From: AP-15 sp963774345 | GTDB taxonomy: Bacteria > Pseudomonadota > Alphaproteobacteria > ATCC43930 > CGMCC-115725 | Direction of reading: 5' to 3' | Assembly (NCBI GenBank): GCA_963774345.1 | Contig: CAVZFB010000065.1 | Location: 124,001 to 188,000, forward strand | Length of the DNA stretch: 64,000 nucleotides | Shown: positions 36,874 through 44,476 of the stretch, in pieces | Layout of the letters: every line of letters begins with the position of its first letter | How positions within the stretch are numbered: the stretch's first letter is position 1 | Translations under genes and position numbers: made by a program | The notes under the pieces: generated by a model | Databases searched by the model: none | The model's input: the letters and a program-made list of their open reading frames with translations, nothing else | What the model was told of the DNA's origin: nothing

Positions 36874-37554
36874 ATGGCCCTAGCGGATCTTTGGGTGCTC
36901 GTCGAGACCAGGGGACTCGGCGGTATCGTAGCCCTGTCACTCATGGTCAGTGTCACTGCGGCAGCATTGGCCGGCGTACTAGGCACGGCGCTGGGTGCGG
37001 CGCTCGCCGTCTATCGCATCCCCGGGCGGCGGATCATCGTCATGGCGCTGCATGCGTTGCTCGGCCTGCCGCCGGTGGTCGTCGGTCTCGCCTTGTACCT
37101 GCTGTTATCGCGCACCGGGCCATTCGGCGCACTGGGCCTGCTGTTTACGCCGGCGGCAATGGTATTGGCGCAAAGCGTGCTGGCGTTGCCAATCGTGGCG
37201 GCGCTGACCCATGCGGCGGCCGCCGATCTGTGGGCAGAGTATGGCCCGGCATTCGCCGTGGACGGTGCGACCCCGCTGCGCGCAACCCCGCATCTGCTGA
37301 CAATGGCGCGCACCCGGCTGGTCACCGCGTTTCTCGCCGGCTTTGGGAGAGCGATTTCAGAGGTTGGCGCAATCCTGATCGTCGGCGGCAACATTGCCGG
37401 CTACACCCGCACCATGACGACGGCGATTGTGCTCGAAACCAGCATGGGTAATTTGTCGCTCGCCCTCGGCCTCGGGTTCGTCTTGATTGGCGTCACCGTC
37501 GCGGTCAGTGCGACCATTTTTGCACTGAGCACACGCGGGAGAGCGCGGCCGTGA
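36874..37554 (+). CDS. tupB: Tungstate-type ABC transporter permease TupB
   Basis: 226 residues with five to six membrane helices, beginning GLGGIVALSLMVSVTAAALAG. The EAA-like loop is seen in DGATPLRATPHLLTMARTRLV and AFLAGFGRAISEVGAILIVGGN, a hallmark of TupB/ModB permeases. ATG 36874 follows GGAGAGG. It couples to TupA by a four-base overlap. The system imports tungstate (or molybdate) for tungsto- or molybdoenzymes; an MsrP gene needing molybdopterin is at 50914. The expected ATPase gene is not adjacent. Confidence 0.88.
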   Translation: MALADLWVLVETRGLGGIVALSLMVSVTAAALAGVLGTALGAALAVYRIPGRRIIVMALHALLGLPPVVVGLALYLLLSRTGPFGALGLLFTPAAMVLAQSVLALPIVAALTHAAAADLWAEYGPAFAVDGATPLRATPHLLTMARTRLVTAFLAGFGRAISEVGAILIVGGNIAGYTRTMTTAIVLETSMGNLSLALGLGFVLIGVTVAVSATIFALSTRGRARP

Positions 37555-38390
37555 GAACGAAGGCGACATTTTTAGCTGGTGGACTGGCGGTGCTGGCCGG
37601 CGGTGCGAGCTATGCTGCCGATAAGCCGACCTTGCAGTCGATCCTGTTGGCATCGACGACTTCAGTGGACAATTCCGGGCTGCTGGCGCGCATCATTCCG
37701 ATCTTTACCAAAAAATCCGGCATCGAGGTGCGGGTACTGGCGCAGGGCACCGGGCAGGCATTGGCGACCGCGGCGCACGGGGACGCCGACCTGGTACTGG
37801 TGCACGATCCCGAGGCCGAGCAGAAATTCATCGCCGCCGGGGACGGCGTCGACCGCAGGCAGATCGCCTGGAATGATTTCATCATTGTCGGACCGCGCAC
37901 CGACCCGGCCCATATCGCTGGCGGTCACGATGCGGTTGGGGCGCTGAAAGCGATCGCCGCCGCCCGGGCTTCCTTTGTCTCGCGCGGCGACAAGAGCGGG
38001 ACCGACGCGCTTGAGCATCGCCTGTGGCGTGTCGCGGCGATTGATCCGGTGAAAGAGGGCGGCGGATCGTGGTACCGCGACATCGGCGGCGGCATGGGAG
38101 CAGCGCTCAATGCTGCCCAAGCGATGGGCGCCTACACGATCAGCGATCGTGGCACCTGGCTCAGCTTCGGCAACAAAGGCGATCTTTCGGTGCTGGTCGA
38201 AGGCGATCCCCGTTTGCTGAACCGCTACGACGTGATCCTGCTCGATCCGAAGCGCCACCCAGAGGCCAAGCAGCAGCCTGCGCGCCGCTTCGCCCTGTGG
38301 CTGGCCTCGCCCGAAGGCCAAGCTGCGATCGGCGGCTACAAGGTCAAGGGCGAGCAGTTGTTCCATCCCTCGGCCGATGCGCCAAAATAA
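37551..38390 (+). CDS. tupA: Tungstate-binding protein TupA
   Basis: 279 residues from GTG 37551. A Sec signal peptide (AGGLAVLAGGASYAADKPT) precedes the mature protein. The TTSVDNSGLL motif and VLAQGTGQALATAAHGDADLVLVHD bind the oxyanion; SRGDKSGTDALEHRLW, WYRDIGGGMGAALNAA and YTISDRGTWLSF are standard for TupA. It sits in the periplasm and hands tungstate to TupB. The following gene is on the opposite strand, so no TupC follows. Confidence 0.92.
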   Translation: MRTKATFLAGGLAVLAGGASYAADKPTLQSILLASTTSVDNSGLLARIIPIFTKKSGIEVRVLAQGTGQALATAAHGDADLVLVHDPEAEQKFIAAGDGVDRRQIAWNDFIIVGPRTDPAHIAGGHDAVGALKAIAAARASFVSRGDKSGTDALEHRLWRVAAIDPVKEGGGSWYRDIGGGMGAALNAAQAMGAYTISDRGTWLSFGNKGDLSVLVEGDPRLLNRYDVILLDPKRHPEAKQQPARRFALWLASPEGQAAIGGYKVKGEQLFHPSADAPK

Positions 38391-38412
38391 AGCGACGTTA
38401 TCGCGAAGCGGG

Positions 38413-39153
38413 TTAGTTCCCCTCGGCGTCGGACCAAGCTTCGGGGCTGGCGCCGGTGAGGGCGCGGACGCGCTCCTCGTCCTTGGCGAAATCGGCGGCG
38501 GCGCCGGAAAAGACGACGCGGCCGTCGTCGAGCACATAGGCGCGGTCGGCGATCTCGACCGCTGCGCGCACGTTTTGCTCGACCAGCAGGATCGAGATCC
38601 CCTCCTGCCGGGCCGCCGTCACCACCTTGAACACTTCGCGCACGATCAGCGGAGCCAGGCCCTGCGAGGGCTCGTCGAGGATCAACAGCCGGGGATTGAG
38701 GATCAGCGCGCGGGCGATCGCCAGCATTTCCTGCTCGCCACCCGACAGCTGGCGGCCTTTGTTGCCGCGGCGCTCGGCCAGGCGGGGAAACAGCTCGTGG
38801 ATGCGCGCGATCGTCCACGGCCCCGGGCGTTCCAGCGGGACTAGCAAATTTTCGTCGACCGTCAGATGGGAAAAGATGCGCCGCCCCTCGGGGACGTAGC
38901 CTACGCCGAGTGCGGCGATGCGATAAGGCGGCCAGTTGGTGGTGACATGGCCAAAGATCGTTACCGCGCCGTCGCGGGGCGGGGTCAGCCCGACGAGGCT
39001 GCGCAAGGTCGTGCTCTTGCCGGCGCCGTTGCGGCCCAAGAGGGTCACGATCTCGCCCTCGCGCACTTCGAGGCCGACGCCGTGCAGGATATGGCTTTTG
39101 CCATAATAGGTGTGCAGCTGTTCGACCGCGAGCGCCGGCGCTGGACCGCTCAT
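38413..39153 (-). CDS. livF: Branched-chain amino-acid-type ABC transporter ATPase LivF
   Basis: 246 residues. Walker A GRNGAGKSTTLRSL, Q-loop region YVPEGRRIFSHLTV, signature QLSGGEQEMLAIARAL, Walker B LLILDEPSQGLAPL and switch H in LLVEQNVRAA are all intact. LivF proteins end shortly after the H-loop region, as here. It is the last gene of a five-gene minus-strand operon and overlaps livG by four bases. It powers uptake of branched-chain amino acids or other amide/carboxylate compounds. Confidence 0.93.
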   Translation of the reverse strand: MSGPAPALAVEQLHTYYGKSHILHGVGLEVREGEIVTLLGRNGAGKSTTLRSLVGLTPPRDGAVTIFGHVTTNWPPYRIAALGVGYVPEGRRIFSHLTVDENLLVPLERPGPWTIARIHELFPRLAERRGNKGRQLSGGEQEMLAIARALILNPRLLILDEPSQGLAPLIVREVFKVVTAARQEGISILLVEQNVRAAVEIADRAYVLDDGRVVFSGAAADFAKDEERVRALTGASPEAWSDAEGN

Positions 39154-39899
39154 GCCGCCTGACCGAGATAGGCCGCTTGCACCGCCTCGTTCGCGGCGAT
39201 CTCTTGCGGCGCGCCTTCGGCCAGCATTCTGCCCTCGGCCAGGACCATGATGCGGTCGGCGAGATGAAAGACGACGCGCATGTCGTGCTCGATCAGCACG
39301 ATCGAGAGTCCTTCCTCCCGGTGCAATCGGCGGATCAATTGGGTGATGTTGTAGGTCTCTTGCTCACCCATCCCAGCGGTCGGCTCATCCAGCAGCAAAA
39401 GGCGCGGGTTCAAGGCGAGCGCCATCATGATCTCGGTCGCGCGCTGGTCGCCGTGGCTCAGCTCGCTCACCAGCCGGTCCTCCCGGTCGGCCAATCCGCC
39501 CTTGTCGGAAAGATCGGTAACCCGCGTGCTGACCGCCGCCTCCGCCGCGCGCGAGATCCACGGCCGCAGGCGATAGCCGGCCGCCACCTCGACCGCGATG
39601 CGCAGGTTTTCGCGCACGGTCAGCTCGGGAAATACCTCGGTGATCTGAAAGGTGCGGGCGATGCCGCGCCACACCCGACGCGCCGGCAAGAGCCTGGTAA
39701 TATCCTCGCCGTCGAACAGGATATGGCCCGAATCCGGCACAAGGAACCCGCTGATCATGTTGAAAAAGGTGGTCTTGCCGGCGCCGTTCGGGCCGATCAC
39801 CGCGCGCAGCTCTCCGGGCTCGACCGACATCGAGACGCCGTCGACCGCGACGAGGCTGCCGAACCGGCGCGATATATTGTCGACCTCGAGCAGGCTCAC
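39150..39899 (-). CDS. livG: Branched-chain amino-acid-type ABC transporter ATPase LivG
   Basis: 249 residues from GTG 39899. Walker A GPNGAGKTTFFNMISG, ABC signature-like ELSHGDQRATEIMMAL, Walker B LLLLDEPTAGMGEQ and the H-loop LIEHDMRVV are complete. The SHGDQ form of the signature is normal for this subgroup. The start overlaps the livM stop, giving translational coupling. Pairs with LivF to form the ATPase heterodimer. Confidence 0.93.
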   Translation of the reverse strand: MSLLEVDNISRRFGSLVAVDGVSMSVEPGELRAVIGPNGAGKTTFFNMISGFLVPDSGHILFDGEDITRLLPARRVWRGIARTFQITEVFPELTVRENLRIAVEVAAGYRLRPWISRAAEAAVSTRVTDLSDKGGLADREDRLVSELSHGDQRATEIMMALALNPRLLLLDEPTAGMGEQETYNITQLIRRLHREEGLSIVLIEHDMRVVFHLADRIMVLAEGRMLAEGAPQEIAANEAVQAAYLGQAA

Positions 39900-40846
39900 C
39901 GCGCGGTCTTTCGCCCGATGATGCCGAGCACTCCGCGGGGGAAGAACAGTACGACGAGCACGAAGAACAGGCCGACGAAAGACATCCAATTGGAAGTCTG
40001 GCTCGACACGTAATCTTGTAAGACAACGAATATCGCGGCGCCGATCAGCGGCCCCCAAAAGGCGCGCATCCCGCCCAGCACGGCCATGATCACGAAATCG
40101 CCCGACTGGTCCCAGCGCAGATCGTGCGGATCGGCAAAATTATTGAGCAGCGCATAGAGTGTCCCGGCAAGGCTGACGAACAGACACGAGATCACCCAGG
40201 ACAGCCAGATGTGCCGGTCGACCGGAATGCCGAGAAAACGCGCGCGCCGCTCGTTCTCGCGGATCGCCAACAGGGTGCGCCCAAAGGGCGAGCGCAATAG
40301 CGCCGCCATGATCGCCACCGCGACGGCAAAGAAGATCAGCACAAAATAGTAAAACGCGCGGTCGTTGCCGAGAATGTCGACTTTGGTGAAGCCGAGATCG
40401 ATTGGCAGGCGTCGCCACCCGGAAAGCCCGTCATCGCCGCCGGTGACCGAGTTCCAGCGAAAGGCGATGAAATAGAACACCTGACCAAAGGCAATCGTGA
40501 CCATCGCGAAATAGATGCCTCTGAGGCGCACGATCAGCATGCCGATCAAGGCCGCGGCGACGGCGCCGACACTCACCCCAACCGCCATGCCGAGCAGAGT
40601 GCTCGGGACCAGATACTTGATCGTCAGCCCGGCGCCATAGACGCCGAGGCCGAAATAGGCGGCATGGCCGAATGACAGAACGCCGGTAAAGCCCAATAAG
40701 AAATTCAGCGACATCGCAGCCAGCGCCATTACCAGCACCCGGCTCCCCAGCGCTGTGTAACCACCGACCCAATTGAGCCAGTAGGGCATGGTCAGCAGCA
40801 GCAGCCAGACCGCGATGTCGGCGCTGCGCCGGTTGAGCGGGCTCAC
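39896..40846 (-). CDS. livM: Branched-chain amino-acid-type ABC transporter permease LivM
   Basis: 316 residues with eight to ten hydrophobic segments. Recognisable LivM motifs are LNFLLGFTGVLSFGHAAYFGLGVYG, RLRGIYFAMVTIAFGQVFYF, TGGDDGLSG and IRENERRARFLGI, with MAVLGGMRAFWGPLIGA towards the end. It starts at a GTG sharing one base with the livH stop. Forms the membrane channel with LivH. Confidence 0.92.
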   Translation of the reverse strand: MSPLNRRSADIAVWLLLLTMPYWLNWVGGYTALGSRVLVMALAAMSLNFLLGFTGVLSFGHAAYFGLGVYGAGLTIKYLVPSTLLGMAVGVSVGAVAAALIGMLIVRLRGIYFAMVTIAFGQVFYFIAFRWNSVTGGDDGLSGWRRLPIDLGFTKVDILGNDRAFYYFVLIFFAVAVAIMAALLRSPFGRTLLAIRENERRARFLGIPVDRHIWLSWVISCLFVSLAGTLYALLNNFADPHDLRWDQSGDFVIMAVLGGMRAFWGPLIGAAIFVVLQDYVSSQTSNWMSFVGLFFVLVVLFFPRGVLGIIGRKTAR

Positions 40847-41712
40847 TAGAACCGGCCTTCCTCGCCGAGCAAGCCGCGCGGCCGGACCAGCAGGACGAGC
40901 GCCATCAGCACGTAGATGACTGCTTCGGAAGCGGACGGGAAGAACACCGTGGTCATCCCCGAGGCGACGCCGATCAACAGGCCGCCTAGCAAAGTGCCGG
41001 GCAGGCTGCCAAGGCCGCCGATGATGATGGCGACAAAGCTCGGCATGATCAGCGTGCTGCCGATTGTCGGCTCCAACCCGAGCATTCCGGCGGCGAGCAC
41101 GCCCGCAAGGCCGGCAAGATAGATGCCGAGGCCAAAATTGAGGTTGCGCAAGATGCGAGTGTTGACGCCGAGCACCGACACGGTTTCGAGATCCAAGGTC
41201 CCCGCCCGGATGCGCATGCCGAGACGCGTGCGGTTCAAGATCAAGAAGAGCGCGACAACCGCCGCCACCACCAGAACCACCATGAACAGGCGATAGCCGG
41301 TCAGGAAAAAGAACTGGCTGCTGAGCGGGGTCGACAGCGAAGCTGGGATCGCGAAAGGCAGGGTTCCGGCACCCCAGATGTAGCGCGTGCCGTCCTCGAG
41401 AATAAAGGCGAGCCCGAATGTCAGCAGCAGACTGTATAGCGGATCGCGGCCGTATAGCCGGCGGATCAATACGCGCTCGACCAGGAGGCCGATGCCCGCG
41501 GTCAGAACCGGCGCAACTGCGAGAGCGCCCCAGAACCCGATATAGGGGGTCAAGGTGAAGGCAATATACGCGCCAAGCGCCAGAAACCCGCCATGCGCGA
41601 AATTGATCACCCCGGTCAGGTTCAGGATCAGCGACAGCCCCAACGCCATCAGCGCATAGAACGCGCCGATGATCAGCCCGTTGAACAGGTTGAACAGGAT
41701 CAGCTGGGTCAT
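40846..41712 (-). CDS. livH: Branched-chain amino-acid-type ABC transporter permease LivH
   Basis: 288 residues. Motifs: NGLIIGAFYALMALGLSLILN, GVINFAHGGFLALGAY, MRIRAGTLDLETVSVLGVNT (the ATPase-contacting loop) and FVAIIIGGLGSLPGTLLGGL. Second gene of the operon, 81 bases after the binding-protein gene and immediately before livM. Confidence 0.92.
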   Translation of the reverse strand: MTQLILFNLFNGLIIGAFYALMALGLSLILNLTGVINFAHGGFLALGAYIAFTLTPYIGFWGALAVAPVLTAGIGLLVERVLIRRLYGRDPLYSLLLTFGLAFILEDGTRYIWGAGTLPFAIPASLSTPLSSQFFFLTGYRLFMVVLVVAAVVALFLILNRTRLGMRIRAGTLDLETVSVLGVNTRILRNLNFGLGIYLAGLAGVLAAGMLGLEPTIGSTLIMPSFVAIIIGGLGSLPGTLLGGLLIGVASGMTTVFFPSASEAVIYVLMALVLLVRPRGLLGEEGRF

Positions 41713-41793
41713 GCGCAGGAGCCGGCCTGGAGGCCCTTAGCCGCCTCCCGCCGACGGTGGTTCGGGGGCCGGGCGCCTTTCCTCATCGGTAGG

Positions 41794-43056
41794 TCAGACC
41801 GGCCATTGCAGGTGGCACCCGGTCTCGGCGACTGGCAGGGCGGCGTCGGCGCCTTTGACCAATTCGTCGACATGGAACAGGTCCTCGGGCTCGGGACCCT
41901 TCTCGACCGCGTGTCCGACATAGAGCGTCGGCATTAGCTGGTGGTCGCCGGCCCGATAGAAAGTGTCGTACGGCATCAATGCGATCTCGGGCGGGAGCTT
42001 GAAGTTTTCGAGCGCTTTGGCGAGGTTGACCGCGTCGAGCGTCTTCTGCTCGTTGGCGACGAGCGCGCAGGTCCACGCCGCGACATAGCCGAACCAATGG
42101 CGCGCGGTCGGCACCTTGCCATTGTTGACCTTTCTGACCTCGGCGACAAACTCGCTGACGTGCGGCACGTTCGGCTGGACCCAGTACCACTCGAACACCC
42201 AGGTGCCGATGCGCGCCTCGGGCGGCAATCCTTCCAAGACTTCGAGTTCCTGCTGTGCGCCGGCGATATGAAAGCGCTTGTCGAGGCCGAACTGGACCGC
42301 CTGCTTGAGCGCGTTGACGGCGTCGTTGCCCGCCTGCAGAAAGATGATGACGTCGGGGTTCGCCGCCTGCGCCTTGATCAGGTAGGAGGAATAGTCGGTT
42401 GCGCCGAGCGGGGTCAGAGAAGCGCCGGCCTCGGTGCCGCCGAATTGCTTGAGGCTGGCCTCGAAGCCTTGCTGCAAGGTGTGCCCGAAAGCGTAGTCGG
42501 GGGTCAAGAAATACCACTTCTTCCCGTATTTGCTGAACAGCGTCTTGGAGACCGAATTGGTTTCCATGCGCGTCGTGTTGCAGACGCGAAAGACGTTCCA
42601 GTGGCAATTGGTGCCGGTAACCGCGTCGGTATGGCCGCCGGTGACGATGTGCAGCTTCTTCAGCTCGTTCGACACCTGACCGAGCGCGATCGCCATCGCC
42701 GAATTGACGTTGCCGAGCAGAAAGTCGACCTTGTCGCGCTCGATCAGCTTGCGGCCCTTCTGCACCGCGGTGCCGGTATCGGCGCTGGTCGAATCCTCGA
42801 CCAGCAGCTGGGCTTGGCGGCCAAGGATGCCGCCCTTGGCGTTGATCTGGTCAATCGCCAATTGGCAGCCGATCTGCTCGTTCTTGCCGAGCTCGGCATA
42901 GGTGCCGGTCAGCGGATCGTTGAGGCCGAACTTGATCTCGTCCGCAGCCCGCGCAGTGATGACGAAGGGTGCGGCCAGCTGGGCGATGCCGGCGGCAGCG
43001 GCGGCCTTGAGCACGCTGCGGCGGTCGAGTTTCGGCAAAAAGGTTCCGCTGGTCAC
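41794..43056 (-). CDS. ABC transporter substrate-binding protein (LivK/urea-amide type), Tat-exported
   Basis: About 420 residues. GTG 43056 lies six bases after GGGAGG; the upstream ATG 43062 abuts that site. A twin-arginine signal, LDRRSVLKAAAAAGIAQLAA with cleavage after ITARA, precedes the periplasmic domain: FGLNDPLTGTYAELGKNEQIG, KVDFLLGNVNSAMAIALGQV, WYFLTPDYAFGHTLQQGFE and LTPLGATDYSSYLIKAQAANPD. This belongs to the type 1 periplasmic-binding fold close to amide/urea and branched-chain amino acid receptors. First gene of the operon, so it sets the substrate range; the exact ligand cannot be assigned. Confidence 0.9.
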   Translation of the reverse strand: MTSGTFLPKLDRRSVLKAAAAAGIAQLAAPFVITARAADEIKFGLNDPLTGTYAELGKNEQIGCQLAIDQINAKGGILGRQAQLLVEDSTSADTGTAVQKGRKLIERDKVDFLLGNVNSAMAIALGQVSNELKKLHIVTGGHTDAVTGTNCHWNVFRVCNTTRMETNSVSKTLFSKYGKKWYFLTPDYAFGHTLQQGFEASLKQFGGTEAGASLTPLGATDYSSYLIKAQAANPDVIIFLQAGNDAVNALKQAVQFGLDKRFHIAGAQQELEVLEGLPPEARIGTWVFEWYWVQPNVPHVSEFVAEVRKVNNGKVPTARHWFGYVAAWTCALVANEQKTLDAVNLAKALENFKLPPEIALMPYDTFYRAGDHQLMPTLYVGHAVEKGPEPEDLFHVDELVKGADAALPVAETGCHLQWPV

Positions 43057-43287
43057 GATCATCCTCCCGTTTATGGCGGTTTTGGCCAGTCCGCCGGCGG
43101 GCCGCCTCACCGGCCGGCTGGCCGCGTCTATACCCCGAACGGGCTAGCGTGTCGCCTGGTAAGACTGGTGTCAGGTCGTCGCGGTCAGCACTATGGGCGG
43201 TCCCGGCTGAGGTCGCCCGGCCGCGGCCGGGTTTTGCTCTTTTCATCGCGGCGATGGTCGTGATCTGCTGAGTGTTGGAGAGCAGTG

Positions 43288-44449
43288 ATGATCACCCCGA
43301 CCTATGATTGCCCGGCCTGCGGACGTGCCTGGGCGGCCGACCGGCCGCGCTGGCGGTGCGATTGCGGCAGCCACCTGAACTTGGCGCCAGGTGATGGTTT
43401 GTCACGCGGCGAGATCGCCGTGGGCGAGGCTTCGTTGTGGCGCTACGCGGCGGCACTGGCATTGCGCGGGCCGCCGCGGGTCTCGCTCGGTGAAGGCTGG
43501 ACCCCGCTGGTGCAGCGCGACTGGCAGGGCGCCCCGGTCCTGTTCAAGCTCGAATCGCAGATGCCGACCGGGTCGTTCAAGGACCGCGGCACGACAGTCA
43601 TGATCAACCATCTGATCGAGGCCGGGGTCGGGCCGATCCACGAGGATTTCCTCCGGGAACGCCGGCTCGTCGATCGCGACCTACGCGGCGGCGGCGGGCA
43701 TACCGTGCCGCATCTATGTCCCGGCCGCGGCGCCACGCGCCAAGCTGGTGCAGATCGCCGCATCCGGCGCCGAGGTTCGGCCAATCCCGGGCACCCGCGC
43801 AGTCGGTGACCGAGGCGGCGCTCGCCGCGGCCGGCGAAAGCTTTTACGCGAGCCACAACTGGCACCCCTATTTTATCGAGGGCACCAAGACCTTGGCCTT
43901 CGAGTTATGGGAGCAGCTCGGGTTTCGTGTTCCCGACAACATCCTGGTGCCGACCGGCTACGGCAGCAACATCCTCGGCCTCGACCGCGGCTTCGACGAG
44001 CTCGAACGGTGCGGCGAAATCGGGAAGGCCGGCGAGATCGGGGCCGATCGCGGCTCTTCGCGGTGCAGGCGGCGAATTGCGCGGCATTGGCAGCCGCCTG
44101 GGCCGCCGATGCCGATGGGTTCGTGCCGTTTCCGGCGCAGCCGACGATCGCCGACGGGATCGCCACCTCGCGGCCGGTGCGCACCGCCGAGGTGTTGCGG
44201 GTATTGCGCCGCTCGCAGGGCGGCGTCGCCGCCGTCGCCGAAGACGAGATCGCACCGGCGCTCGCCGCTCTGGGCCGGCTCGGTCTATTCGTCGAGCCCA
44301 CCGCCGCGACCGCCGGCGCCGCGCTGACGCAGCTGTTGCACGACGGTACGATCGCCCCGGATCAGACGACGGTGGTGGTGCTGACCGGTCACGGCCTCAA
44401 AGCCGCCGAGCGCATCGGCGAGCTTCTGGGCGTCGCCACGGGATGGTAA
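43288..44449 (+). pseudogene. Threonine synthase-like PLP enzyme, at least three frame breaks
   Basis: PLP fold-type II enzyme. From ATG 43288 it opens with a zinc-ribbon-like CPACGRAW and WRCDCGS and then LGEGWTPLVQRD and the Schiff-base lysine motif SQMPTGSFKDRG. At about 43655 an extra T breaks EDSSGNAGSSIATYAAAAG. A second break at about 43805 precedes SFYASHNWHPYFIEGTKTLAFE, and a third near 44030-44060 lies next to a partly duplicated GAAATCGGGAAGG/GAGATCGGGG motif before LFAVQAANCAALA. The end, VVVLTGHGLKAAERIGEL, is intact. The corrected length of about 380 residues is normal. With three breaks, this is the strongest pseudogene candidate here. Confidence 0.8.
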
Positions 44450-44476
44450 ACGCGTCACCGTGAGAAGAAAGGCAAT

